Shown here one piece after another: positions 7,492 to 15,980 of a DNA stretch of 51,158 nt. This stretch comes from QQUD01 sp039029915 (GTDB lineage: Bacteria > Chloroflexota > Anaerolineae > Promineifilales > Promineifilaceae), in contig JBCCFD010000006.1 in NCBI GenBank assembly GCA_039029915.1, positions 1 through 51,158 on the forward strand. The letters run 5' to 3'. The translations under genes were made by a program, and so were the position numbers. The stretch's first letter is position 1, and the number at the start of each line of letters is the position of its first letter. A model generated the notes under the pieces. It did no database searches. It worked only from the letters and a program-made list of their open reading frames with translations, and had not been told where the DNA came from.

Positions 7492-8577
7492 ATGACAAGA
7501 AAGCTTTTGGTATTAAACGGATTTGCAGTGTTGGGCGTAGCGATTCACCATGCGGCAGCGTATGGTTTGCAGGCGCTATTTGATTGGGCGCACGCTTATC
7601 GCGATGTTGTTTCACCTAATTACGACATGCTAGGTTCCCCAGAATATTGGTATTTGATGGGGGCTCGTTTGTTGGTGGGGAGTTACGCAATTCCGGCTTT
7701 CTTGATCGTGTCTGGCTTTTTTGCGGCCTTTGCTTCAGACAAGGAAGGCAAAATGCCGTGGGAAGCAGTATGGTCTCGCGTCCAAAAGTTTATCTGGCCC
7801 TTCATCATTTGGACCGTCCTCTTTATTGTGATGCGTCAGATGCGGCCTCAACAGATTACGTTTGGGTTTTTGATGCGGACGTATTACTACATTCCATTAA
7901 TTATCCAGCTTTATATTTTGTCTCCGTTGATTGGCCCCTTTGTGAAGAATAATTGGAAGATAGCGCTGCTAATAACGGCCGTTATTCAGCTTACCGTACA
8001 GGCCTTTGGCTATCTGTTGCTCCTTGGCATTGAATCTGACCTGCTCCGCCTGCTTAATGATGCCACACCACGCTTCGTCTTCACCTCTCGCATCTTCTAT
8101 TTCACCTTAGGGATGGCAATGGGCTACCATCGCAAACTGTTTAGCAACTGGATTAAAGAACGCCGTTTTTGGCTATTGGGTGCTTTGGTGTCGTTTGGCA
8201 TCTTAAGCATCGTTGAATACCAAATGGTTGATAACTTCATTGGCGACCGCTGGTTAGGACCAAACTTCATTGGTATTTTCCGCACCTTCTACGCAGTTAC
8301 TTTTAGTTTAACATTCCTTGGGTTTGAAAAATTCAAATGGCCTTATGAAAAGCAATTAAACCAGCTGGGTACCATGTCACTTGGCGTGTATCTAGCCAAT
8401 ACACCGGTGATCTATGTCATTTCCTCATTGATGTTCCACTTCATTCCATGGTCATTAGGTATTCAATTGATTTACCAACCGGTGCTTATTCTGACAGGCC
8501 TGCTGTTTCCTGTTCTGATGATGAACATTGTGAGCAAATCCCCCGTTCGTCGTTATTATCAAGTCGTGTTTGGTTAG
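7492..8577 (+). CDS. Acyltransferase-3 family membrane protein
   Basis: A 361-residue polytopic membrane protein with about ten hydrophobic helices. The first helix carries NGFAVLGVAIHHA, matching the family's conserved N-terminal histidine, and IPAFLIVSGFFAAF is the typical second motif. Members (OafA, WecH and relatives) O-acylate sugars or lipids across the membrane. It lacks a fused SGNH domain, yet two separate SGNH-like proteins are encoded immediately upstream, so the two activities may be split. It ends the carrier/NRPS-like cluster and is the natural candidate for moving a carrier-bound aminoacyl or acyl group to a surface acceptor. The acceptor is not known, but a polysaccharide export operon begins 260 bases downstream. 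Confidence 0.85.
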   Translation: MTRKLLVLNGFAVLGVAIHHAAAYGLQALFDWAHAYRDVVSPNYDMLGSPEYWYLMGARLLVGSYAIPAFLIVSGFFAAFASDKEGKMPWEAVWSRVQKFIWPFIIWTVLFIVMRQMRPQQITFGFLMRTYYYIPLIIQLYILSPLIGPFVKNNWKIALLITAVIQLTVQAFGYLLLLGIESDLLRLLNDATPRFVFTSRIFYFTLGMAMGYHRKLFSNWIKERRFWLLGALVSFGILSIVEYQMVDNFIGDRWLGPNFIGIFRTFYAVTFSLTFLGFEKFKWPYEKQLNQLGTMSLGVYLANTPVIYVISSLMFHFIPWSLGIQLIYQPVLILTGLLFPVLMMNIVSKSPVRRYYQVVFG

Positions 8578-8589
8578 TTGAACTGGCGA

Positions 8590-8648
8590 GACCCTAAGGA
8601 TTTCACAGATAAACTATTGACTCATGGTAGCTCAAAACCCTTAGGGTC
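8590..8648. repeat. Inverted repeat between the NRPS-like cluster and the exporter
   Basis: GACCCTAAGG (8590-8599) is exactly mirrored by CCTTAGGGTC (8639-8648) with 39 nt between. It begins 12 nt after the acyltransferase stop and could be a terminator-like stem without a T-tract, or part of a mobile repeat. The remaining 8649-8820 has no gene; TACAAT at 8817-8822 could be a -10 box but is very near the start codon and overlaps no good -35. Confidence 0.5.
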
Positions 8649-8840
8649 TATCTACTCACTCCATCTCGTAGGACGAAATGCAAGGAAATCAGCGAAAATT
8701 AAGGATGATAGTAGCACAATAGAAACCTGATGTAGCATCAAGCAGTTGTTACAAATTCATTTTCTTTTCAAACTTCAACTTTCAAAAAAATCGGCAGCTG
8801 TCGATATTCTAAGATTTACAATTCCGAAGGAGCTTTCTTC

Positions 8841-9725
8841 ATGGCACCTAATACCATTCGGGCAAAAGATATGCCCAATGTGAATGACGTCGAAATCACT
8901 CGAATCGAGCCAATAAGTGGTTGGGTAGATTTAGGCTTAAAAGAGCTTTGGGAATACCGAGAACTTTTATTTTTCCTAACGTGGCGCGATATTAAAGTGC
9001 GCTATAAGCAAACGATTCTTGGTTTCGCTTGGGCTGTTCTTCAGCCTTTGTTTACCATGATCGTGTTCAACGTTATTTTCAATCGTTTAGCCGGTATGAC
9101 CTCAGACGGTATTCCATATCCGTTGTTTAGCTTTGCCGCGCTCGTTCCCTACTATTTCTTTTCGAACTCACTGACTCAAGGGGCGAACAGCCTTTTAGCA
9201 AGTTCAGCCATGATCAAGAAGATTTACTTCCCCCGCCTGACGGTGCCGATTGGGGCAGTGTTGGCGGGTTTGGTTGACTTTATGCTGTCGTTTATCGTTT
9301 TGCTGGGTATGCTGGCCTACTTCGTCATTTTTGAAGGCTTTGATCCAAACCTCTCAATCAATGTTTTGATGATGATCCCGCTATTGCTCCTTCTCTTTTG
9401 TACCTCTTTGGGAATGGGGCTCTGGTTCTCGGCTTTGAATGCCCAATTCCGTGACGTACGCTATATTGTGCCGTTTTTGGCGCAGGCGCTGCTTTTCTTA
9501 TCGCCAATTGCTTATCCAATTAGTCGCTTCCCCCGAAATGTGCAGTTGTTTGCCTCTATTAACCCAATTACGGGTGTAGCCGAAGGATTCCGCTGGGCAC
9601 TGTTGGGGACCGATACCGCACCAGGGCCAATGATTTTAATCTCAACGGCCGTTTCCCTCTTACTCTTGATTAGTGGTGCTTACTATTTCCGCCGCATGGA
9701 AAAAACCGTTGCGGACGTGATGTAA
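8841..9725 (+). CDS. Polysaccharide ABC exporter permease (Wzm type)
   Basis: A 294-residue ABC-2 permease. The cytoplasmic N-terminus with KELWEYRELLFFLTWRDIKV and the run LGFAWAVLQPLFTMIVF are hallmarks of Wzm/TagG/RfbA-type exporters; about six membrane helices follow, and the C-terminus is the typical FRRMEKTVADVM. With the ATPase encoded next it should export a lipid-linked glycan across the cytoplasmic membrane. AAGGAG at 8827-8832 stands 8 nt before ATG 8841. It opens the polysaccharide locus. An O-antigen polymerase-like gene is also present (26396), so ABC-dependent and polymerase functions coexist in the locus, which may serve two different products. Confidence 0.92.
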   Translation: MAPNTIRAKDMPNVNDVEITRIEPISGWVDLGLKELWEYRELLFFLTWRDIKVRYKQTILGFAWAVLQPLFTMIVFNVIFNRLAGMTSDGIPYPLFSFAALVPYYFFSNSLTQGANSLLASSAMIKKIYFPRLTVPIGAVLAGLVDFMLSFIVLLGMLAYFVIFEGFDPNLSINVLMMIPLLLLLFCTSLGMGLWFSALNAQFRDVRYIVPFLAQALLFLSPIAYPISRFPRNVQLFASINPITGVAEGFRWALLGTDTAPGPMILISTAVSLLLLISGAYYFRRMEKTVADVM

Positions 9726-9728
9726 TGC

Positions 9729-9780
9729 GGCTGATAACTAATAACTAATAACTTGTAACTTGTAACTAGTAACTGATAAA
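9729..9780. repeat. Tandem TAACTAATAACT/TTGTAACT repeat
   Basis: About 50 bases of direct near-repeats built on AACTAATAACTAATAACT and TTGTAACTTGTAACT. It fills the gap between permease and ATPase genes, and the ATPase gene has no visible Shine-Dalgarno. It is the same AAC/TAAC-rich type as the repeats near 23.7 kb and 51.0 kb. Confidence 0.6.
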
Positions 9781-9792
9781 GCGAATTTAAAC

Positions 9793-11058
9793 ATGAGTGA
9801 ATTATCCATACGTGTACAGGGTTTAGGTAAAAAATATCATATTGGGACTGAACAATCTTTTGATAAGTTGAGCGACCAAGTGAGCAACCTTATAAACACC
9901 CCATTTCGCCGAGCGGCCAAGCTGCTGCGTGGCCAAGCAACAGGGGCAGCTGAGTTAGACCAGGTTTTCTGGGCGCTTGATGATGTGTCATTTGATATTA
10001 ACCGAGGTGAGGTCGTTGGTATTATTGGCCGCAACGGGGCTGGTAAAAGTACATTGCTTAAAGTGCTCTCCCGCATTACAGACCCCAGCGTTGGACATGC
10101 CGATATTTACGGCCGTGTTTCCTCACTGTTAGAAGTAGGCACCGGCTTCCACCCTGAATTAACGGGTCGGGAAAATATCTACCTCAATGGGGCCATTCTC
10201 GGGATGAGAAAGACAGACATCGAGCGCAAATTCGATGAAATCGTCGCCTTTTCAGACATTGAAAACTTTTTAGACACCCCCGTAAAACATTACTCGAGCG
10301 GGATGTACGTTCGGTTAGCATTTTCAGTAGCGGCCCATCTTGAGCCAGAGGTCTTGTTGGTTGATGAGGTACTAGCGGTAGGTGATGCTGAGTTTCAAAA
10401 GAAATGCTTAGGCAAAATGGAAAACGTGGCCAGCACGGGGCGCACCGTTTTATTTGTGAGCCACAACATGGGGTTGATTCAATCCTTGTGCAAGCGCGGC
10501 ATTATGCTTCAAAATGGCAAGCTCATTGCCGATGACGACATCAGCACCGTTGTTAGCCTCTATCTTGAACAGCTCAAAACCCACGGCGAGAACGATCTGG
10601 TCGATCGCACCGACCGCCGAGGCAAAGGGGATGTCAAGCTGGTCAACGTGTCTGCTTACAACGGCAGCCCCGATGCCCACGGCGTGTTGAGCACCGGTAA
10701 GCCAGCCCATTTTGTATTTGAAGTCGATAACCCAATGGTTGGTTTAGCCTGTAACTTTGTCATACACGACTCAATGGGACATCCCGTTACGGCGTTCAAA
10801 AGTACATCTAATGGTCCAGACGATGAAGTCGATGCGTCTCAAAAGACACGTTTTATCTGTGAACTGGATGAACTTCTTTTAACCCCAGGTAGCTATCGCT
10901 TAGATGTTGCTATTCGTGGTAACGGTGATTTACAAGATATGGTGGAAGCTGCCGCTATGATTGAAGTGCAGGATGGCAATTTGCGTGGTCGCGTGGTTCG
11001 GTCGAAACAAGGTATTAACGTAGGCATGCCCCACCGCTGGCAATTGCCAAAAGAGTAA
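9793..11058 (+). CDS. Polysaccharide ABC exporter ATPase with C-terminal glycan-binding domain (Wzt type)
   Basis: A 421-residue ATPase. Walker A GRNGAGKST (~79-87), signature HYSSGMYVRLAF (~167) and Walker B VLLVDEVLAVGD (~187) are intact. The extra ~30 residues before the Walker A strand (NTPFRRAAKLLRGQ) are typical of Wzt/TagH proteins. From about 270 on is a beta-rich region of Wzt C-terminal type (TGKPAHFVFEVDN, SYRLDVAIRG), which in O-antigen systems recognises the modified glycan end before export. This extension implies export of a preassembled, terminally modified polymer. The gene pairs with the permease upstream and is followed after 5 nt by a sulfotransferase gene. Confidence 0.93.
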   Translation: MSELSIRVQGLGKKYHIGTEQSFDKLSDQVSNLINTPFRRAAKLLRGQATGAAELDQVFWALDDVSFDINRGEVVGIIGRNGAGKSTLLKVLSRITDPSVGHADIYGRVSSLLEVGTGFHPELTGRENIYLNGAILGMRKTDIERKFDEIVAFSDIENFLDTPVKHYSSGMYVRLAFSVAAHLEPEVLLVDEVLAVGDAEFQKKCLGKMENVASTGRTVLFVSHNMGLIQSLCKRGIMLQNGKLIADDDISTVVSLYLEQLKTHGENDLVDRTDRRGKGDVKLVNVSAYNGSPDAHGVLSTGKPAHFVFEVDNPMVGLACNFVIHDSMGHPVTAFKSTSNGPDDEVDASQKTRFICELDELLLTPGSYRLDVAIRGNGDLQDMVEAAAMIEVQDGNLRGRVVRSKQGINVGMPHRWQLPKE

Positions 11059-11063
11059 GTTTA

Positions 11064-12089
11064 ATGCATCCACGAATCTTTATCGGTGGCACAGGGCGAA
11101 GCGGTACCACGATTTTGTATCGAGCCTTAGGGTGCCATAAAAACATTTATGCGCTACCTAAAGAGATGCGCTTTGTTACTGAACCAGACGGCGTGATCAA
11201 TTTGGTTGACGCGCTAACCACTCGCTACAGCACCAATCAATCCCGAGAGGCACTGTTTAAGTTTGAGCGCCTGATGGGAGAGTACATGTGCGATCCTCAA
11301 AACGGCATTTATCCTAACTACAATATGCCTGAGTGGATTGGTGAAGAGTATTATTACAAGCGGTTAACTCAGTTCTGTGACGAGCTTGTTGATTTTAAAT
11401 TTCGCGGTATTAGTGCCCCTCTACGCCCGGAAAAGGGGGAGATGGGTAACTCAAGCTGGCGCAAGCAGTTTAAAGACATGACGAAGCTGCGCCGCAACGC
11501 GAAGGGAGACATTCCTCAGTTTAAGTTCCCTCATCGAGATATTAGTGTTGTTAAATATTTCCCTGAACGCCAAGAGATGCTTCAATTAGCGGCTCAGTTT
11601 GTGGATGATTTGTTTATGCACGTGGCTGAAAAGCATGGAAAGCAAACGTGGTGCGAAAAGACCCCTACCAATTTGCAGTCCATTGATTTTTTGTGGGAGC
11701 TGTTTCCAGATGCTGCCTTTATTCATATGATTCGCGATCCGCGAGGTGTGTTGGAATCAATGCGCAAAGTGCGCTGGGCCCCTGATGATACGCGTGAACT
11801 TTGCTTCTTTTTAAGCCGAATATACGATCGCTGGTTTGATGTCAAGCAGCGGGTTGATGTCGGTCAATATCGATTTTTAGAAATCAAGCTGGAACATTTA
11901 ACGACTTATCCAATTGCCGCTTTGGAAAAGATTGCTGATTTGTGCGAATTACCAAATGAATATGTCAATCTGCCCGATATTAGTCCTGAGAAGGTGAATG
12001 GTTGGCAGTCACAAATGTCGGCGGAAGATTTGAAAATCGTCAATAACCTGTTAGGTGAATATATCGTGCGGTTAGGGTATACGGTTTAG
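11064..12089 (+). CDS. Sulfotransferase family protein (PAPS-dependent, predicted)
   Basis: A 341-residue P-loop sulfotransferase. The 5'-phosphosulfate loop is GGTGRSGTT (residues 8-16) and the 3'-phosphate block is MIRDPRGVLESM (~221-232). It lies 5 nt after the Wzt-type gene, so is co-transcribed, and probably adds sulfate to a sugar of the exported glycan from 3'-phosphoadenylyl sulfate in the cytoplasm. A GT4 gene follows after 9 nt. The first glycine-rich loop has GRSGTT rather than the PKTGTTW form of the 27837 gene, so it is closer to the Sulfotransfer_3 group. The acceptor sugar is unknown. Confidence 0.85.
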   Translation: MHPRIFIGGTGRSGTTILYRALGCHKNIYALPKEMRFVTEPDGVINLVDALTTRYSTNQSREALFKFERLMGEYMCDPQNGIYPNYNMPEWIGEEYYYKRLTQFCDELVDFKFRGISAPLRPEKGEMGNSSWRKQFKDMTKLRRNAKGDIPQFKFPHRDISVVKYFPERQEMLQLAAQFVDDLFMHVAEKHGKQTWCEKTPTNLQSIDFLWELFPDAAFIHMIRDPRGVLESMRKVRWAPDDTRELCFFLSRIYDRWFDVKQRVDVGQYRFLEIKLEHLTTYPIAALEKIADLCELPNEYVNLPDISPEKVNGWQSQMSAEDLKIVNNLLGEYIVRLGYTV

Positions 12090-12098
12090 ATTATTTAG

Positions 12099-13430
12099 AT
12101 GGTTATGATTTCTTCAACTTCTGCTGAGGTGAATGCGGTAGAAACGGCCGTTTCTGCGCCAGTATCCTCACTGAAAATTGCCTATACGATCCAAAACGTG
12201 GGACTTAAATTGACCAAGCGAGTTGGAGATGTGGTGCCCGTGCGCAATACACTTGACGGGTTAAAAAAGAACGGCCATGAGGTGCATGTCTTTGAGTTAG
12301 GCTCCAGATCAATCACCAAAGTGTTGGATGTGGGCCAGATTGACCAAAAAGTGCCAACGCCAATTACGATTACGGGTAAACGGCCGTTTCTCCTGGCCGA
12401 AAGCGCTGTTCGTCGATTGCAATACACCTTGAACTTGCCCTACTTTGCTTTTATTGATAGCTGGCGATTCTATGATGGCTTATCTCAAACCATCGACAGC
12501 TACGATTTGTGCCACGAACACAACGGTCTATTTAGCCCGGCTACGGCTTGGGCCTGTAAAAACCAAAACAAGCCCTACGTCCTCACCTTTAGCGCCGACC
12601 CCATTTTAGAAGCGGAATACGTGAATAAGCCCCTTAAAGGCATTCATAAAACAATAGCCGCTCGGCAAGCTGCCTTTACCTACGCCGAAGCCGACCAAAT
12701 TTTATGCGTTTCTGAACCGGCAAAGCAGCACTTGGTAGAGACGTGGCAGGTTAACCCTGACAAAATCAACGTTATGCCGAACGGTGTGGATATTGAGCTA
12801 TTTGGGCAAACATTTGATCCGAAACCCATCCGCGCTCATTGGGATTTGGGAAATGGCCCGGTTATTTCGTTTGTGGGTGGCTTTCAAAAGTGGCACGGAC
12901 TGGAAAACTTGGTTGATAGCTTTGTTGAGATTCAAAAAGTGTATCCTCAAGCGCGACTCTTTTTAGTTGGGGATGGGCCTTATCGCACCGAGTTAGATCA
13001 TAAAGTTAAAGCATCTGGTGTTCAAGAAAAGATTGTGATTACGGGCTTTGTGCCTCAGGAACAGGTGCCGCAGCTGCTTTCGGTGGCGGACATCACGGTT
13101 TTGCCTTATCCACAGCTGCCTAAAGATTTATGGTTTTCACCGCTGAAAATGTATGAGTATATGGCGGCTGGAAAAGCGGTGGTTGCATCGAGCGCCGGCC
13201 AAATTGCTGAGGTGATTGAAGACGGTGAAACGGGCCTTTTAGTGAAGCCTGGGGACGTTTCGGCTTTAACGGACGCCCTAATTGAGTTGCTAGCTCATCC
13301 TGATAAGCGAGAGCAACTGGCTGAAAACGGCCGTTTGCAGGCTATTCGCAATCACTCTTGGACACACTACATTCGTAAGCTTGAGCAGATATATGAAAAA
13401 GCAGTACAAGGACGAAGGACAAAAACATGA
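12099..13430 (+). CDS. Glycosyltransferase family 4
   Basis: A 443-residue GT-B retaining glycosyltransferase. The C-terminal half shows NGVDIELFG (~229), SFVGGFQKWHGLENL and the donor-binding block SPLKMYEYMAAGKAVVAS (~350) with the family's E-x7-E-like pattern. The first ~25 residues are a T/S/V-rich non-conserved extension. It is presumably cytoplasmic and adds one sugar of the polymer from a nucleotide-sugar donor. Its last codons overlap the next gene by 4 nt (ATGA). Donor and linkage cannot be read from sequence. Confidence 0.9.
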   Translation: MVMISSTSAEVNAVETAVSAPVSSLKIAYTIQNVGLKLTKRVGDVVPVRNTLDGLKKNGHEVHVFELGSRSITKVLDVGQIDQKVPTPITITGKRPFLLAESAVRRLQYTLNLPYFAFIDSWRFYDGLSQTIDSYDLCHEHNGLFSPATAWACKNQNKPYVLTFSADPILEAEYVNKPLKGIHKTIAARQAAFTYAEADQILCVSEPAKQHLVETWQVNPDKINVMPNGVDIELFGQTFDPKPIRAHWDLGNGPVISFVGGFQKWHGLENLVDSFVEIQKVYPQARLFLVGDGPYRTELDHKVKASGVQEKIVITGFVPQEQVPQLLSVADITVLPYPQLPKDLWFSPLKMYEYMAAGKAVVASSAGQIAEVIEDGETGLLVKPGDVSALTDALIELLAHPDKREQLAENGRLQAIRNHSWTHYIRKLEQIYEKAVQGRRTKT

Positions 13431-14920
13431 AACGGTTGAATCGGTTCTCCTCACTATTCATTATTTTGGGGCTTTGCATCGGTTTGGGAGCAATTTTGCT
13501 TCCCAGCTCATCCGTCGCAGCCCAAGTACAAGACACAAACTGGTCTGAGCCAGTTCAAATTTCTAATCAAGACAATACGGTGATTGGCTCAGGTGCCCGC
13601 CCCGTTATTGATAAATATGGCAACATTCATATCTTTTGGGCCGAGCAAAGCCTGCTTGATAATACCTATTTTGTGCAATATGCTAGGTTCGATGGGGAGA
13701 CGTGGACTGATCCAGTTGATATTTTCACCCAGCCCGGCACGGCAACCTTTGGCTTTATTGCCCCACCTGTCATTGATGATGCAGGCAACATCCACATCAT
13801 CTTTACCCTAAGTATTTCAGGGCCGGTGGTTTATATGCGAGCACCCATTCACGATGCCCACACTTCAAGGGGATGGGAACGGTTGCCCTTGATTGGGATT
13901 CCCGCAAACCGCGCTGAATTGGCCATTGACAATGATGGTCAGTTCCACATTGTTTACTCAAAATTTGAAGGCAGAGAACCTGGCGTTTATCACATAAAAT
14001 CAACTGATCGTGGCGAAACGTGGACGCAGCCTTTTTGGGTAGACCCCGATATTCCAACTAACTTTAAGCCTGAACGAGCTATATTCGCACGTGATGCAGC
14101 GACTGACAAACTGCATATTGTGTTTAAGTACACAGAAACGATTGACGAAATTGCTCAAGGTAAAGATATTCGGCACGCTTTTTCAGATAACCAAGGGGAT
14201 AGCTGGTCGATACCCACCGTTATAGATACGGCCGATGAAGCGACTGACGAACTTCGTGCTGGTGGTTTGGTGTTTGCCGTCCGTGATGATCAGGTTCATG
14301 TTGTATGGGCCGGAACTAGCACAACCCGACGAGAGCACCGCTACTCAATGGACGGCGGCGTAACGTGGAGCGATACGAGCCGCGTTTTTGGTGAGCTAAA
14401 TGGCTCTGCGGGTGATAGCTTAGTTATTGACGGGGATGGTAATGTGCAGTTCCTTGGTCAGATTCGTTTTCCGCAGGGGATGTGGAACATCTCGTTTGAT
14501 GGGACCGAATGGTCAGAGCCAACGCTTGTTTATTTAATTCGGCAAAGTGATAAAGATGAACATCAGGGGATTCATGTTCACGCCATAAACAGTACGGTGA
14601 GTCAAGGTAATTTGATGATGGCAACATTTACCAACGCGCCAGCTGAAGGTCATTTGCACCTTTATGCAATGCATCGTCGAATTGACGAGGTTGAGCTCAT
14701 TCCGCCCCAGCCGCTACCAACAGTGACCCCGGTTCCGGAAATTACACCAACAGTTGAGGTTATTGTCGAACCAACGGCCGTTCCCACGCTTGTGCCTGCC
14801 CTGCAGGTTATTGAAGAACCAGCCTCACCAGCTCGCGGGCTGTGGTTTAGTATGATTCCAGCCTTAGCGGTGATGACCGTCGCGTTTGGCGTAGGGATTA
14901 TTGTGCAGCGGCGTCGGTAA
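13427..14920 (+). CDS. Exported BNR/sialidase-like propeller protein with stalk and membrane anchor
   Basis: A 497-residue surface protein. It has a signal peptide (residues ~1-32, ending SSVAAQ), then a six-bladed-type propeller with Asp-box motifs STDRGETW (~190), SDNQGDSW (~253) and SMDGGVTW (~306), a Pro/Thr/Val/Glu-rich stalk (~420-470), and a C-terminal membrane helix followed by QRRRstop. Asp boxes occur in sialidases and many other sugar-binding propellers; catalytic arginines of sialidases were not identified, so enzymatic activity is unproven. Its ATG overlaps the GT4 stop (ATGA), so it is translated with the polysaccharide genes. It may bind or trim the glycan at the cell surface. 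The stalk-plus-anchor layout recurs in the 29594 gene product. Confidence 0.8.
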   Translation: MKRLNRFSSLFIILGLCIGLGAILLPSSSVAAQVQDTNWSEPVQISNQDNTVIGSGARPVIDKYGNIHIFWAEQSLLDNTYFVQYARFDGETWTDPVDIFTQPGTATFGFIAPPVIDDAGNIHIIFTLSISGPVVYMRAPIHDAHTSRGWERLPLIGIPANRAELAIDNDGQFHIVYSKFEGREPGVYHIKSTDRGETWTQPFWVDPDIPTNFKPERAIFARDAATDKLHIVFKYTETIDEIAQGKDIRHAFSDNQGDSWSIPTVIDTADEATDELRAGGLVFAVRDDQVHVVWAGTSTTRREHRYSMDGGVTWSDTSRVFGELNGSAGDSLVIDGDGNVQFLGQIRFPQGMWNISFDGTEWSEPTLVYLIRQSDKDEHQGIHVHAINSTVSQGNLMMATFTNAPAEGHLHLYAMHRRIDEVELIPPQPLPTVTPVPEITPTVEVIVEPTAVPTLVPALQVIEEPASPARGLWFSMIPALAVMTVAFGVGIIVQRRR

Positions 14921-14929
14921 GCAGGCTAG

Positions 14930-15098
14930 TAATTGGTTATGAGTAAGTAGTAATTGGGTAACTGGGTAATTGTAGTTTGGTGTGCAAACGCTGGTTCCCA
15001 CAATTTTGCACCATATAGACTTCTGAGGTTTTTGGGAAAATGCTCTACTGTTCCGTCGAACAAAGATTGCCGAATAGTCCCCAATCCCCAGTCTCCAT
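14930..15098. repeat. Intergenic repeat-rich gap
   Basis: The gap between the propeller gene and the next sulfotransferase carries TAATTGGTTATGAGTAAG and AATTGGGTAACTGGGTAATT (about 14930-14975) and then TCCCCAATCCCCAGTCTCC (15078-15096). These are the same GGTAATT and CCCCAAT units seen at 2.47, 23.7 and 51.0 kb. The end overlaps the leader of the next gene. Confidence 0.5.
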
Positions 15099-15110
15099 TT
15101 AGGAAACATC

Positions 15111-15980
15111 ATGATTCGTGGCTTAGGCCGAGTGCGGGCGGTGGCCCATCACCTACAAAATAATTATGAAACCTGGCGACGAGTACAGTGGCAGCGGCGC
15201 ATGAACCCATCGGGTGAATCAACACCAGTTTTTTTGGTGGGAAACGGCCGTTCTGGCACCAGTATGCTCGTCTTTCACCTCACCCGCTCATGGTGCATTC
15301 AGCTTTACAACGAAGACAATCCAGCCGCTTTTGAAAAGTGGTTTTTACGCGACTTCAAACTGGTTGATCGACTCATTGAAGACAGTCCTGCCCCAATCGT
15401 CTTGCTCAAACCGATCAAAGACACCTATCAAGTGCGCAACCTTCAAGCCCATTTTCCAAACAGTAAAGTGCTCTTCTCATTTCGCCATTTTGACGATGTG
15501 ATCAACTCATCTGTCAAACGATTTTACGTTGATTTTGGTGGCAAGATGGGGAAGAAAGTTGAAGAAATTACCCCACCTGTCGATCGCTGGATGGCCGATG
15601 AGTTTGCGGAATATCATTTGGCACCGCCGCCGGAAACAACCAAATCATTGATTCGCTCGGTTTGGCGGGATGATTTGAACTTGCAATCCAAAATCGCCTG
15701 TCACTGGCTGTTTGTGAATTCGCTCTTTTTTGATTTGGGCTTGGATAGCGATCCATCGGTCAAAATAGTGAAGTATGAATCGCTTGTTTCACACCCCAAA
15801 CAGCAGTTTAGAGACATTTGCCGCTTTTTAAATATTCCATTTGATCAAGAGATGGTAGCCGATGTTTTTGCCTCATCCATTAACAAGAAAGCCTCTCCCG
15901 ACTTAGACGATTCAATTCGTGAGGCGTGCGAAGGACTTTGGCAGCGGCTGGGCCAATTTGCCGAGACTGGAAGATCGTGA
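15111..15980 (+). CDS. Sulfotransferase family protein
   Basis: A 289-residue P-loop sulfotransferase. The phosphosulfate loop is VGNGRSGTSML (~43-53), and FSFRHFDDVINSSVKRF (~125-140) sits at the 3'-phosphate site. The N-terminus is basic and amphipathic with no signal peptide. The start follows TTTAGGAAACATCATG, near-identical to the leader of the second carrier gene (462). Its stop overlaps the next start as GTGA, and the next gene is also a sulfotransferase-fold protein, so the two probably act together on the glycan. The acceptor is unknown. Confidence 0.78.
   Translation: MIRGLGRVRAVAHHLQNNYETWRRVQWQRRMNPSGESTPVFLVGNGRSGTSMLVFHLTRSWCIQLYNEDNPAAFEKWFLRDFKLVDRLIEDSPAPIVLLKPIKDTYQVRNLQAHFPNSKVLFSFRHFDDVINSSVKRFYVDFGGKMGKKVEEITPPVDRWMADEFAEYHLAPPPETTKSLIRSVWRDDLNLQSKIACHWLFVNSLFFDLGLDSDPSVKIVKYESLVSHPKQQFRDICRFLNIPFDQEMVADVFASSINKKASPDLDDSIREACEGLWQRLGQFAETGRS

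Noticed and set aside
8649..8822. Possible small RNA or promoter in the gap before the exporter
   Set aside because: Only one -10-like TACAAT very near the start and no -35; no structured RNA signature.
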